A stretch of 64,000 nt of DNA from Anagrus nilaparvatae (GCA_022575985.1 JAKSXM010000279.1:682001-746000); one strand, 5' to 3'; counted from the stretch's first letter, positions 52,601-63,911 are shown. Made by a program: numbers and translations. Notes: generated by a model from the sequence alone, not told the origin.

Positions 52601-52990
52601 TTACCTGCACCAATATTATACAGTGTCTGTAGTTCAAGTTATTCTAGAGAAGTATAAAAATATTTTTTTTACCATATATAAATATGTGACAGAAATTTAA
52701 TACTGACATCAATATTTTTAGGTAAGAAGATTTTTAACCCAAGTAACAACTGATAACATTAGCTTAACTGGTATGAAATTTTTTTCAATTACAAGAAGTC
52801 TTATATTAACAGTAATTATTTAGTTTTAATTATAGGTTTGAAAATCATAATAAATAACATTAAAAAATTTTTATTTTAGGTTGCTGGTACAATAGTTACG
52901 TATGAATTAGTATTAGTACAATTTAATTCTGTTCAAGCTGAGCATCATCAAAATGATTCGAATATTACTAAAGTTTGTGAGGTAAAATAA
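46647..52990 (+). CDS. Gr64-like: sugar gustatory receptor (Gr5a/Gr64 family), plus strand
   Basis: A seven-transmembrane ligand-gated channel of the insect gustatory receptor family, sugar clade; such receptors sense sugars on gustatory neuron dendrites. Ten exons: 46647-46764, 46836-46980, 48106-48224, 48303-48500, 48729-48838, 50539-50709, 51930-52102, 52489-52651, 52722-52811, 52880-52990. All junctions are GT-AG and phases join without a stop, giving 465 residues, normal for the family. Residues 57-71 (L-H-R-A-L-K-P-V-I-I-L-A-Q-C-F) and F-P-V-S-G-V after them form the clade's conserved first membrane segment. T-W-N-F-M-D-L-F in exon 6 is a conserved mid-protein segment. The signature T-Y-E-L-V-L-V-Q-F is at 436-444 in the last membrane helix. 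The N terminus (40 residues) is short and cytoplasmic in this family. Introns 2 and 6 hold inverted-repeat elements. The start is the first in-frame ATG; an AATAAA overlaps the stop region. Orthology to Gr64f or to hymenopteran Gr1/Gr2 cannot be settled by eye. Confidence 0.95.
47248..47562. mobile_element. inverted-repeat element in receptor intron 2
   Basis: The left arm (CCGAAGCC, then CCCTCAAATCA, CCTGCCCTTCGCAATAAAAA, then a TTTTAATTATTATCATCC block) is answered in inverse by GGATGATAATAATTAAAAT, TTTTTATTGCGAAGGGCACG and GGCTTCGAAGCC. The centre is near 47400. About 315 bp, no coding sequence. Confidence 0.85.
50782..51373. mobile_element. 592-bp inverted-repeat element flanked by TTAA, in receptor intron 6
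   Basis: The left end GGTGGCAGATTCATTTAGAA is inverted at the right end (TCTAAATGAATCTGCCACC). A second pair inside is GGTAGAAATAATTGAGATAA near 50835 and its inverse near 51320-51340. TTAA lies at both borders (50778-50781 and 51374-51377), the target used by piggyBac-type elements, though these ends lack the usual CCC start. A third end of the same type, TATCTGCCATC followed by TTAA, is at 51710-51725. The 75-codon frame at 50971-51198 is not supported. Confidence 0.75.
51383..51496. mobile_element. 114-bp hairpin MITE, TA-flanked, in receptor intron 6
   Basis: Almost a perfect palindrome: CACTCAGCGACTATTGGTAT at the left and ATACCAATAGTCGCTGAGTG at the right. It continues through TGTGGCAGCA and AACGTTC to a loop near 51435. 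TA at both borders. It landed five bases from the right TTAA of the previous element. Confidence 0.9.
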
Positions 52991-53879
52991 AATTTTGTAG
53001 GTATAATTGTGTTATGTATGTTATATTCCTGATATCCGTCCATTTTAGATTGCCTGAATTTTAATGGTGAGCTATTTTATTGTTTGCCCAAGTAGCTTTT
53101 TGAATCAAATGCAAAGCAATAAAACTAATATGATTTTGAGTTCATATTAGTTTTTAAAGTTAATATTAACAGCTGACTGTAATTAAAATCTCATATTTTC
53201 TATCTACCTCAATAAACCTATCTTGGGCAAGTTAAATATTTGGGTGTCTGGTTGCTTTGTCTTTTCAGTAAAGCTATGTAAGGCTTTTTGGGCTGATCAC
53301 GAGACATTGTTTTAGGTAAGCATAATAATATAAATATGTTATTTTTTTCTATCATGTGACCAGCCCAAAAAGTTGTATTGAAAGTGGTAAAATGTTTCTT
53401 TTATTTATAATTTATCTGAGTGGACTCAATGGATGTAAATTTAACCAGAAATCGCTGTATAAGTATTACGTAATCTAACGATTGAAGCCTCGTAACTAAA
53501 ACGATCAAAACATCTAATAGGGACATATTATTTACATATCTAGGCCCAAAAAATCCTACTTTCTACCCTAGGGAGACGACTTTTTTACCCATTATATGTA
53601 AAAATATATTTTAAACTAAGAAAAAATATGGGGTTCTACTTTTGCATGCTGTCTGCTTTGCATACAACAGTAAGCAAAGTCAAAACCAATCTTTTGTCCC
53701 TTGTTTAAAAAATAGCTATTTTACCAACCATCAGTACATAAAATTCGTACGCAAAAAACACAAAATTTTTTCAAATTATTGTACTCCAAAAAGACAAATA
53801 GTATATATTAAGTATCAAGTTTAGACACTTTTAACTAAATTTTACCCCTGGGTAGGAAAAAAACATTTTTAACATCATA

Positions 53880-54000
53880 CACTGAAAATCTTTTTTCTTC
53901 AGAGCTGAGTTAATCGTTACGTTACTATAAATTTTTTTTAATTATAAACCAGAATTTCGTTTCTATCCAAGTGATCAGAAAACCAAAAAGATTTTCAGTG
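53880..54000. mobile_element. 121-bp MITE, CACTG-ended, TA-flanked
   Basis: Left end CACTGAAAATCTTTTTTCT and right end AAAAAGATTTTCAGTG with TA on both sides (53878-53879 and 54001-54002). A shorter relative of the 14845 group. Confidence 0.75.
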
Positions 54001-54679
54001 TACGTAAAAATGTTTAGATACAAACGTGATCACATATCACTCCTTCCCGGTTTTACCAATCAGTCTTAAAATTTTTGTGTCCTTAATATATAATCAAAGG
54101 CTTTATATAATCAAAGTTTATTCTGCGCTTTTTAAAATCTTATATTATGTGGTTTTTAAATATTTATCTAATGTAAATATTGTTAAATTTTATTTGTTAA
54201 TAATGTATGCTTAATTTTTCAATGTTCATAAATTTTGTAAATTTTATACTCAGCGTAATTGATGTTATTATAGTAACTACTATTAATTAAAAATTTTATT
54301 CAAAAATAAAAATGTACAAAAATATTGATACAATTTTTTTTTAGATACCTTACCATGCATAACAAATTTATTTAGCCTAAATATTTATGCTAACTGTGCT
54401 TTTTTTGTAATTGCAGAAATTTAACTGATTTTAAGCTATTTTCCTATCTACATACAAATTTCTATGTGAAAAAACGCTGCCAATTAATTGGCACTATGGT
54501 GCCTTATTAGCAATAACAAAATGTTCTTAATGTTTTATTTTACCTAAGAAAGTATGATGTCATATGAAAAATTAAAAATGATCTTTTCCTTGATATTGTC
54601 AGTTTAACATATCATGAAAACAATTAGGCTTTTTACATAAAAAAACTTATAACCGGTTTGTGTACTCACAACCAAAATG

Positions 54680-55205
54680 CATGGAACATGTTTACTTACA
54701 TCTGTAATCTTACAGCATAGACACACAAAAAACAATACAATTTCCTATTTTTATAATTTGTAATTATCACCTTTACTAAATGTTAAGATTCTAAACCCAA
54801 ACTATTATGATTTCCTAAACGCGTATTATTCTAGGTCCCTAAATCAAAAAAAATTTCTAAGTCCCTAAACCCAAATTATTCTAAGTCCCAAAATTGAAAT
54901 TATTCCAAGTCCCATTTGACCCCCCCCCCCTTAAATGGGACATATTCGACCCCCCCCTTAAATGGGACAAATTTGACCCCCCCTTAAATGGGACAAATTT
55001 GACCACCCCCCTTAAATGGGACAAATTTGACCACCCCCCTTAAATGGGACAAATTTGACCACCCCTCTTAAATGGGACAAATTTGACCACCTCCCTTAAA
55101 TGGGACATATTTGACCACCCCCCTTAAATCGGACAAATTTGACCCCACCCCCCCCCTTAATTTTCAAATTCCAAAGTACCCCCCTCCCTATAAACATGTT
55201 CCATG
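54680..55205. mobile_element. 526-bp element with CATGGAACATGTTTA ends and internal minisatellite
   Basis: CATGGAACATGTTTAC at the left and TATAAACATGTTCCATG at the right are inverted. The left interior repeats CTAARTCCCTAAAYCCAAATTAT. The right interior is a minisatellite (next entry). The copy at 43750-43981 has the same ends and a G run in the corresponding place. Confidence 0.75.
54911..55160. repeat. minisatellite, ~28-bp unit, about eight copies
   Basis: Unit TTAAATGGGACAAATTTGAC followed by CCACCCCCC. Unit length varies by the C-run, and the last copy has AATCGGAC. It is embedded in a mobile element, with no spacers of unique sequence, so it is not a CRISPR array. Confidence 0.9.
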
Positions 55206-56084
55206 TTAAAAGAATTTTTCTGCACCAGTAAATAATCTTCTTTTATGATAATTATGTGTCTGCTAGACAGTTTAAATTGAGGAGTAAATTATGGAAAGTA
55301 TATTAATGTTAAATAGATGTTTCTAAAACTGATACTTCCATACAAAAAAATTAGACATTACGTCGAACAAAAAAAAATGGAGTGTTTTTATTTTGTGGCG
55401 GAAAAAAATTTATAAATACAAAAAATACCAATTATTGAGAAATATTGAAATTCTAAAACTAGTACTTTCATAGAAAAAAATTATGTACTATATCCACAAT
55501 ATTAGTTTTTTTCTATTTTTTTAAAGCAAAAATTTTAAGATAAAAATTTTCAAAAAATTAATTATCAGATTCGAGATATCGAGTAAAAACGATAATTCTA
55601 GATATTAATACTTTCATGAAAAAAATTTAGGTAATATGTCTAAAAAAAAAAAAAATTAGTGTTTTTCGTATATACTTGTTTTTTGAGCTATGCGACACTG
55701 GGTGCTGTCTACATGAGACTAATTATTTTTTATTTTATTTTAATTTAACTTTAAAAAAAATCTTTAAAAATACATTAAGTAGCCATATGTTTTTCATCAC
55801 ATTTCTTTAATATACGTATCAAATAAATTTGAATATTGATTAAAGTGGAACTATGACATTTTTATGGTATATAGAATTAAAAGAATCGGCATTTTCATGG
55901 CTGTGAAATATCATTGGTTACAGTTATATTATATACATAATTACATATATGTACACACACACATACACATTCAGACTTTTTTTAAATACCGGTTTTTTAG
56001 CTTCCTAAGGTCTCAAAACGTGCTTATATGCCAAAAAATCAAAAATTTAGCTATCACAATGGTTCCTCTATTAGGAACCAAAAT

Positions 56085-56300
56085 GTACACAATATTACAC
56101 CATTTGTAGTAAATTTACGATCTTTATAGTAAATTTCCGGACACATAGAGCTGCTTTGGTTGAAAAGCAGCTCTACCGCGGTTGTCTGGGTGAAATATCA
56201 ATAAATTTTAAATTTACTACAACTGTAGTAAAATTACTACAATTCGTAGTAAATTAACTATTTTTGTAGTAATTTTGTGTAAATTTTTTTTTACTATAGA
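56085..56300. mobile_element. family-B MITE, diverged copy
   Basis: AATGTACACAATATTACACC at the left and ATTTTGTGTAAATTTTTTTT at the right, with many GTAGTAAATTTAC/GTAGTAATTTTAC words in both orientations. A separate inner hairpin is AGAGCTGCTTTGGTTG with AAAGCAGCTCT at about 56146-56173. A longer relative of 13694-13865. Confidence 0.6.
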
Positions 56301-56694
56301 TAATCGTATGTCGCCTTTTTTATGTTCATACTTTTGCTATCAAATTTTTGTAATTCGTAATTATTTTTTGTTTATATGAAAATTTTCATTGAAACATTTT
56401 TATAGTGAAATACAATTAAAAAAAAAAGATTTTCCATAAATAATTTTTATTTTTCAGTATCGCGAATCAATATCAGATGTCAAAATCAAGAATTTTTAAA
56501 ATTTTAAAAGAATTGTATGTATGTGTGTAAAAACTATTTTTTATAAAAAGAAATTTATTTTCAAATTATTTTTATAACTAATCTAAATATTCTGAAAAAT
56601 ACTTGCAAAAGTTCTTTAACAAAATTTTAACAAACATTACTAAGAAAGTACAATTTACATAAATAATTTTAAATTTGAAAAGTACATAGTGAAA

Positions 56695-56955
56695 TTTTAG
56701 TATAATACCTGCATAACAGAATTTCTCTGGTCAGCGGCCATAAAGCACTTATTTCCCGGTCGCTGCATGGCCGAAAAAGTCGCGTTTCCACGCCACTAAC
56801 GCCGAAAACTTTTATACGGCCTTTGTTCATAAATAAAGAATGCCCCAAATTGCAATTTAACTTCCTCAGCTTCGCCTCAGAAGGTAATTTACGTGCGATT
56901 TAGGCCATTCTTTACTTTTCTGGACACGAGTCGTAAATATACTATTTAGTAGTTT
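56695..56955. mobile_element. family-A MITE, one end plus spacer
   Basis: Contains GGTCAGCGGCCATAAAGCAC, then AATAAAGAATGCCCCAAATT, the palindrome CCTCAGCTTCGCCTCAG at 56865 and GGTAATTTACGTGCGATTTA. The outer end CTTTACTTTTCTGGACACGA runs to GTAAATATACTATTT. Closest by eye to the copy at 61104-61508. Confidence 0.75.
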
Positions 56956-57272
56956 TGTTATAAGAGCTTTAATTTTTTTTATCTTAAATTGGAAAATTTT
57001 ACTATGTTAAAAATACTAACCAATGTTTGTATAAAAAAATTTTAATTAATTGTTAATGTTTAATGATAAAAATACAAGCAGGTAGCAAGAGATTTTTTCA
57101 GAAGAGAGAAAAGAGGGTTTCGCCCTTTTAGCTTCTTTTCTGGCTAAGTGCCTGAAAATACGTAATATTATGTCATATTATATTCAAATAAAAATATTGT
57201 TTAAAATTTGTGTATTTATTTACTAAATTTAACCATTTATCCTTTACTATATCCATACATTTTCTATTATTT

Positions 57273-60200
57273 TTATTCTTCTTCCTTTTTTAATGCTACG
57301 TTAAATTGTAACAGGACAACTTCATAAGTAACGATAGCTCCAGCGACCTGAAAATTATAATTATTTTTTTTTTTTTAATAAGAAAAAAACAATAACTGGG
57401 TAAATCAACTGTTTATCAGACTTAAATCGCATTTGACTAAACTGTAAAAATTTATTGCTTAAATTTTCTATCAATTTCTTGCCAAGAACATGAAAAATAA
57501 ATCGGCTTCGTCCCGAACGGTAATTTACGTGCGATCTAGGACATTCTATTTTTATGTCCATGGATAAAACATAATTTTTCTACGTGAAAAAACGTTTTTT
57601 TTGAGAATTTTATTGCTACCCCTTTCATGAATTTTCAAGCAATATATTTTTTTTTCTGTGAAATATTTGTTGCACCATTGAAACACCCGAATTTCAAGAT
57701 AAAAAATATTTTTAGAAATCTGATTTAAAATTACTTATTCGTGAAAATAGCTGTGGGTGCATGAAGGTAAATATTCTAAAATATTCAAAATAATCGATTT
57801 GGATAAATTTTCCATAAATTATCAAAAAAACTTGTTTTTGATATGGTTCAATATTCTTTTTTTATAATAAAATAATTTAGCTTTTAGCCAACTCGGTTAA
57901 TTTTTATCGCAAAAAAATGTTTGAAAAATCGTTCAATTCTGTCAATTAGAAGCCTACTTTCCGAAGGGCCAACCTGCCCAGGACTACAGCATAGAAAAAC
58001 TTTTGTTGACATATAAAATATTATAAAAAATTTAGATTATTACTTACAGCTAACATAAAATTGCGAGTAATTAAGAAAAATCTGTAACCTGTAATAGCAA
58101 CTTCATCGCTTGCAATTTGTGCTTGTAATCTTTGAGCCTAAAAAATTAATTTTTTATAAAAATGTAAAAAGTTCTGTACATAAATAACCATGAATTGTTA
58201 TTAAAAATTTTATTATTTGTAATATTTACCTCAATACAAAAATTATCAGGTGGACAATTATAAAGAAATGGTAAAATAACTTTACATTGATCATTGATAC
58301 GTGCACACATTAAAGTTACTCCAACTGTTCTACCAATTAAAAACAAAAATGAACCAAAAAAATATAAATCTGAAACAAATGAGTCATCTTCTTTTCCAGG
58401 TCTAAAATAATTAGAAAATTAAATATAATTCAATATTAAAATTAATGAATAAAACTTACACAAGACCATTTAATAATTGAAGGCAAATAAAATAAAGATT
58501 ATTAGCAAAAGAAAGTAAAACAATACCAGATATTTCATTATCAACTTTTTTAACCAATGCACTTAATATTGCATAACATGAACGTAATTCATACCAATCA
58601 TTTATTAACATACTGTTTGGTGATCTTTTAATAACTCTTTCATTTAAATATTTGTATCTATCAGCCAGTCCAGTTGAAACCTTTATTTTATAAAAAAATT
58701 TTTTAATTGAATTCCAGATTTTAAGAATTTTACGTTTATTTCTTATGGGTTAATTTTTCTAAATAAACTTGTATGAAAAATTTTTCAAAACGCTATTCTC
58801 AATAATTTGGAAAAATTTAAGGATTTCAATGTATCTAGCTTTGTGACTTTTTTAAGTTAAATATTTGTGGTAAAAAGTGCGTGCGATTATGACAGTTGAA
58901 TTTTCTCACAGAGGTAGCCAAAACCAGATCATACTTACCTTCTGTGGAAAAGTTCTTGGCTGCGGTGTCTGGAAAAGTTATGGGTTCACAATGTTGGCTA
59001 ATTTTTGTTTTAAAAAAATTTAAGATTTACACCTCAAAATAGGTTTTAGGGTCAAAACATACTCATTTATGGGCATATCCTTAACGCTGCGCTAATAAAT
59101 AACGCTAATTTTTAACATATATTAGCGCTAATTTTTTCGATAACCGATAAAACAAATATCGTTATCGAAACCATTTTCAAGAAAAATTGTCATTATCGTT
59201 ATTATAGTGACACATACATGACATATCGAGAAACCGATTACGTGTTTTTCTTTTTTTTAAGCTTTTTTCAAGACCACTTATTTCATACCAAATTTTAGTA
59301 CATTAGTAATAAACATAAATTATTATTATGTAATATACATGGGTGATTCTTTCTCAAGCCGGTCACCCTCATCCGAAAATGAAGGCAACTTGAAAGGATT
59401 TTGGTTTTTTCAATTTGACGGGAAAAAAATTTTCTACATTATGGTATCTTGGCAATTTCTGAGAAAAAAAATTCAGCTGTCATACTTACATGTATTTTTT
59501 ACCATATTAATTCTGAAACTAAACAATACAGAGTTTGACATGGTTTTTCATTAAAAACAAAAAATGTCAGTCTGAGAGTAGAATTAAAATAGATCGAAAA
59601 AGATTTTATTTTATTTCAGACAAAATTAACCCATATTTTAATAATTAAATATCTACGTACCAAAATAATGAATAAATCTACAAAATTCCATGTAAATGTT
59701 GCTATTCTACTGTAAACTAATATAAATAATCCGAAACCAAAATTATAACCAACTAAAATGAGAGAAAAAAATTTTTCAATCCAATCTCTTATCTAAATTT
59801 TAGTTTCTTGCAAGCGGCCAGAAACCACATATTTTCGTGCCACTGAAGAAGAAAAATCTTACAATTATAACCCTTGGCCAATAAAAGAGAAAAATTTATT
59901 TTTTTGGCCATAGGTCGTAAAAATATTATATTTTAATTTAAAAATAAAAAAATTTACCATGTTTTGTAATAAATTCATGTGTATTAATGATATAATAATT
60001 AATAATTTCAATTAAATCTTCATTAGCCCATATTTTTCTTGGTATGTTATTTATAATACTTAGTACATGTTCAGTTAATGCAAGTAACATAATTATTGCT
60101 GTTATTATCATAAATTTGTATCTTAAATTTGGTTTCTTTCCATGTCCTCTATAAAAATAATAATAATAGTAATAATAATTAGTATACAGTGTAGGTGTAT

Positions 60201-63095
60201 GATTACTATGTATATAAAAGATTAATATTTGATAAAGCGAGTCTATTAAAAAGTGTGCTTTTTTTTAGTTGTTTATTATTTTCTATTTTCTTGACAAGGG
60301 CAAATAATTGTTTACATTTATAAAAAAATTTGATGAAAAATATCGATAGTTTACAAAAATACTCGCAAAAACATTTTCTTACAAGGATGAATTATTTATT
60401 ATACCAGGATAAATTAATAATAATTCAAAACACCGCTTATTTCTAAAATTGAACGGAGGGGTACCATGCCTAAAAAAAGACTCAACGTAGAAGCACGAGG
60501 GAGAATCTTAAAAGTTGGTAACTCAGTAATTGGCCAAAACTACTGGATATATGATATATTTTGCTATTATGCATACTTAAGTATAAGCTTATTGTGTATA
60601 GCTTCGATTTCGCACCATAAATTTTTTATTTAGATATTACAGTGAGTCGAAGTTGAAACTTGTTACTATTAGTAACAAGTTTTAAGATAAATAGTACACT
60701 GTAAAAAGTAACTTCCTTATATTAACAAAAAAATTAGAACATTTTCGAAAAATTAGTAAATTTTCGAAAAAATTTGTAAATATTCGAACAAAATCGTAAA
60801 TTTACTAAATTTAGTATATTAACAAAAAATTTGAGTATTCTCGATTTTTTTTTGTGAATTTGCAAGAAAAATTGATAATTTACAATTTTTTGTCGAAAAT
60901 TTACAAAAAATAGTTGTAAATTTTTGAAAAATACATAGTTGTGAATTTATAACTTTTTTCGTAAATTCACAAAAAAAATTGAGAATTCTCAAATTTTTCG
61001 ATAATATTTTTATCGACAATTTACAAATTTTTTTGAAAATTTACTAATTTTTCGAAAAAAATCAATTTTTTTTGTTAATCTAAGGAAGTTACTTTTTACA
61101 GTGTATATTTACGGCTTGTGTCCAGAAAAGTAAAGAATGGCCCAAATGGCACGTAAATTGCGATTTAGGGCATTCTTTATTTATGGACAAGGGTCGTATA
61201 AAATTTTTCTGCGGCAGTAGCGAGTTTCGATTCTCTCGGCCCCGTAGCGGTCAGGAAATCGTACTTTCGTGACTTGTGTGCAAAAAATTTTTTTTTCTGC
61301 GTACAGTAGCCACGAAAGTGGCTAAGTGGCTGCGCGGCCAAGGAAATCTAAATTTCTCGCTACTGTCGCAGAAAAATTTTATACAGCCCTTGTCCATAAA
61401 TAAAGAATGCCCCAAATCGCAGTTTACCATCCTCGGCTTCGCCTCGGAAGGTAATTTACGTGCGATTTGGGCCATTCTTTACTTTTCTGGACACGAGCCG
61501 TAAATATACTATTTTTAATTTTTTGATTTTAGATTTTAAACTTCAGGCAGGTAAGCTCGCGTGCCGAGAAGGCAAAAGTACCTGATATTTCGGGTAACCG
61601 CATATCCAAAGTCTATACGCTTTTTTAAATTTTAAAAAATTTTAAGCTTATGCAATTTTTTAACAGTGACAAGAAGTTGCTTCTTGCTTATTATTACACA
61701 ATTCGTTGGTCATAAAAAACTTCACCGGGCAATATTTTAATATTAGGTTTCATTGCATAAATCTGGAACAGGATTGTTAAGAACTGAAAATTTCCATTTT
61801 TATTTAGATTATTTATTTATTATATGCTTCTTTTGGTCATTTATAATATTTATTAAAATTTAAGCTATACGAATAAAATTAGTGGCGGATCGAGAAAAGT
61901 ATCTTGAGAGTGGCAAACTAGTTAAATTTTATTAATTATTAAATTTACGAAAAAACAGTTCATTTTTTAAGTTCAGGGAGGGTGATTGCCTATACCACCA
62001 CCTTCTAGATCAGTCACTGCATAAAATCCTCCAATGGATTAAATGTGTAATCTTGCATATTTACTTAAAAAATAATTATAGACTCGAATTTTTAGATAGT
62101 TATTAAAAAAATATTGTTCAATATTTTAAAAATGATAAAATATACAAAAATACCTATCAAGAGCTTTTTCCATAACTCTCCAATCATATTGCAAAGATAT
62201 CCATCTAGGACATAATCGTAAAAATAATAAGGTAGCACATAATGCATTACCATAAAATACTGCACCTACTGTTGCATTTGATATATTGCCTTAAATTAAA
62301 AAATTTTTTTTTTAAATTTAGATATAAAAATAATAAAAGTAAATAAATTTTTTATTACCATTAGTATTTAATGATGTGGGATTTAGCGTTTTAAATAAAT
62401 GTAATACAGAAACTGAAGCCATAAAAAGTAATCCAAACATAATAATGTATGTAAAAATAGATTTAAAACTATATTTTTTGAATAAAAATTTTTTTACAGT
62501 TTTAGCACGTATATTTGTTATTGGTAATAAACCAAAAAATTGAGCTACAAATAATGTATTTGATATTGATCTGTGAAAACATTCTTCCTCCTATCATCGT
62601 TAAAAGAAAAATTAAAATTTAAATTTTGATTATAGAAGTAACTGTAACTGGATAATAAAAATACTAGGGATTTGCGGTTACCCGAAATTTCGGGTTTTTT
62701 GCTTCAAGTTGGGTCGAATTTGGAGTATCCATAGAAGCTTTCGATTTAAAAATGCAAGTACAGACATTTTTCGAAAAATTTCGAGCTTCACACGAAATCT
62801 GACTTGCAAAAATTTGACAAAAAAGACCGAAATTTCCGGTAACCGCACACCCCTAAAAAATACTTACATCAATTTCATATGATAAATCAATAATTTTAGG
62901 ATTTTGATGCCTAATTGAATCATTTTTAGGTGAAACACGTGATAATTTATGTTTATTTAAATTTATTATCGTTGCACTTTTATTACTAGCACTTTTTGTA
63001 TTATCAAAATATGATAATACTTTTTGTCCTAAACCACTATTTATATTTTGAATATCTAAGTTGGCTTCATTTGTAGTTCTTTTTGTATCAATCAT
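57273..63095 (-). CDS. Gr64-like: sugar gustatory receptor (Gr5a/Gr64 family), minus strand
   Basis: The second sugar-clade receptor. Nine exons, 5' to 3': 63095-62868, 62590-62359, 62289-62154, 60148-59958, 59752-59661, 58680-58460, 58401-58230, 58137-58048, 57347-57273. All are GT-AG with compatible phases, giving 478 residues. The start is ATG 63095-63093 and the stop TAA 57275-57273. The 76-residue N-terminal exon is longer than in the neighbour. Residues 81-100 (F-H-R-S-I then L-F-V-A-Q-F-F-G-L-L-P-I) are the family's first conserved membrane segment. T-F-T-W-N-F-V-D-L-F spans exon 5. Exon 7 carries a cysteine-rich extracellular loop (C-P-P-D-N-F-C). T-Y-E-V-V-L-L-Q-F is at 461-469. The last two exons align with those of the plus-strand gene, including the phase-0 intron before V-A-G-x-I-V-T-Y-E, so the two arose by duplication. 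Heteromeric function with the neighbour is inferred from the family. MITE pieces lie in introns 1, 3, 4 and 8. Confidence 0.95.
57500..57610. repeat. family-A-related fragment in receptor intron 8
   Basis: TCGGCTTCGTCCCGAACGGT, AATTTACGTGCGATCTAGGA and CATGGATAAAACATAATTTT follow the family-A order, with one half missing. Confidence 0.55.
59806..59940. repeat. family-A-related fragment in receptor intron 4
   Basis: GCGGCCAGAAACCACATATTT, CCACTGAAGAAGAAAAAT, CCTTGGCCA and the end GGTCGTAAAAATATTATA resemble a decayed family-A half. It fills most of a 205-bp intron. Confidence 0.45.
60698..61103. mobile_element. family-C MITE copy 2, full length, nested in family A
   Basis: 406 bp with ends CACTGTAAAAAGTAACTTCC and GGAAGTTACTTTTTACAGTG, perfectly inverted. 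TA lies at 60696-60697 and 61104-61105. The interior is AT-rich with alternating TTTTCGAAAAATTAG words. It lies in intron 3 of the minus-strand receptor and splits the left end of the adjacent family-A element. Confidence 0.92.
61104..61510. mobile_element. family-A MITE, most complete copy (foldback)
   Basis: The left arm TATTTACGGCTTGTGTCCAG, AAAAGTAAAGAATGGCCCAA and ATGGCACGTAAATT is inverted at the right as AATTTACGTGCGATTTGGGC, CATTCTTTACTTTTCTGGAC and ACGAGCCGTAAATA. A second inverted pair inside is GGCATTCTTTATTTATGGAC to CGGCAGTAGCGAG near 61165-61230 against its inverse at 61357-61410. The right arm also has the small palindrome CCTCGGCTTCGCCTCGG (61431-61447). The left arm lacks that insert, so arms differ by about 25 bp. 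The last bases of the left terminus (ATAG) are at 60692-60695, beyond the family-C insertion. Overlapping opposite-strand frames inside are artefacts. Confidence 0.9.
62665..62855. mobile_element. 191-bp hAT-like MITE in receptor intron 1
   Basis: TAGGGATTTGCGGTTACCCG at the left and GGTAACCGCACACCCCTA at the right are inverted. The 8-bp target duplication AAAAATAC is exact (62657-62664 and 62856-62863), the hAT hallmark. It belongs to the same family as 39060-39738. Its right end lies 12 bases from the splice donor of exon 1 (exon edge 62868). Confidence 0.93.
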
Positions 63096-63911
63096 TTTTT
63101 TTTCAACAATTCTTTACTTAACAGTGTTACACTTAATAATGCAAATAAATGAAAAAAATATAGGAAAAATGAGGTAAAATAAAGAAATGTTATTATTATA
63201 TCCTACATTATATGCAAATAATAGATCATCACTCATATAAATTAAAAATATACCTATCCCCTTTGAGGTTTTGCATGAAACTAGTAATTTAATTTTTTTA
63301 TTATTATCCCTGACAAATAAAAAAATATGATAAATATATATGCAATTTTTTTTTTACTTATTTTTTTTCATTAATTAAATTTTTAGATAAATAATTTATC
63401 ATGATATATATTTTTATAATTAAGTTATTTTTTTATATTATTTTGATGAGCTGAAATATATAGGATATAAAAATATTTTTAAAACTTTATAAATGAATAT
63501 TGTAAAAGAAAATATTAATTAAAATATAATTTTTGTTTTGTTTATTTTGCCTTTTAAATTATTAGTATCCGGTCTTGTATGTTATTTACCATAAACTGAA
63601 AAATAATGCTGATAAATTTTAATGAAATGTCAAATAGATTTTATATCTCAATTATCCCTTTATTGCGCATGTTTTATATATATCTTTTGGTCTACTTTTT
63701 AATTTATTTTGCATTATAAAAAAATGTTTAAATTTATAAGTCTCAAAATATTTCCACGAGTTTCAAATTTCCAAAAATTCTTTACCCTACCTTTTTCAAT
63801 TATTTGTTAATCAGATATGATAATTTGAAGTCGGAGTCCCAATTTTATGATTTTAAAAAAGCTCATTTTTAATGTTAACTTTGAAGAGCCATTCCTTAAA
63901 AACGACTTATA
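63096..63911. other. 5' flank of the minus-strand receptor
   Basis: AT-rich, presumably the promoter and leader of the receptor. 63815-63890 recurs at 41810-41890 (GATAATTTGAAGTCGGAGTC). No other feature seen. Confidence 0.4.

Larger units (their letters stand above)
52991..57272. other. 4.28-kb gap between the convergent receptor genes
   Basis: The 3' ends of both receptors face this gap. An AATAAA is at 53118-53123 (+) and its complement TTTATT at about 57214-57219 for the minus gene. Short inverted pairs are TGCCCAAG at 53088 with CTTGGGCA at 53221, and CTTTTTGGGCTGATCACG at 53284 with its inverse near 53357-53372. 53555-53660 repeats the interior of the 2774 MITE. Elements at 53880, 54680, 56085 and 56695 are listed separately. 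No third gene seen. Confidence 0.55.

Noticed and set aside
54911..55160. Regular repeats resembling a CRISPR array
   Set aside because: Units are directly adjacent with no unique spacers, vary by C-run length, and lie in a eukaryotic mobile element.
61251..61503. Opposite-strand 74- and 75-codon frames with coding-like composition
   Set aside because: Both lie wholly within the family-A foldback, and the same reading recurs in other copies.
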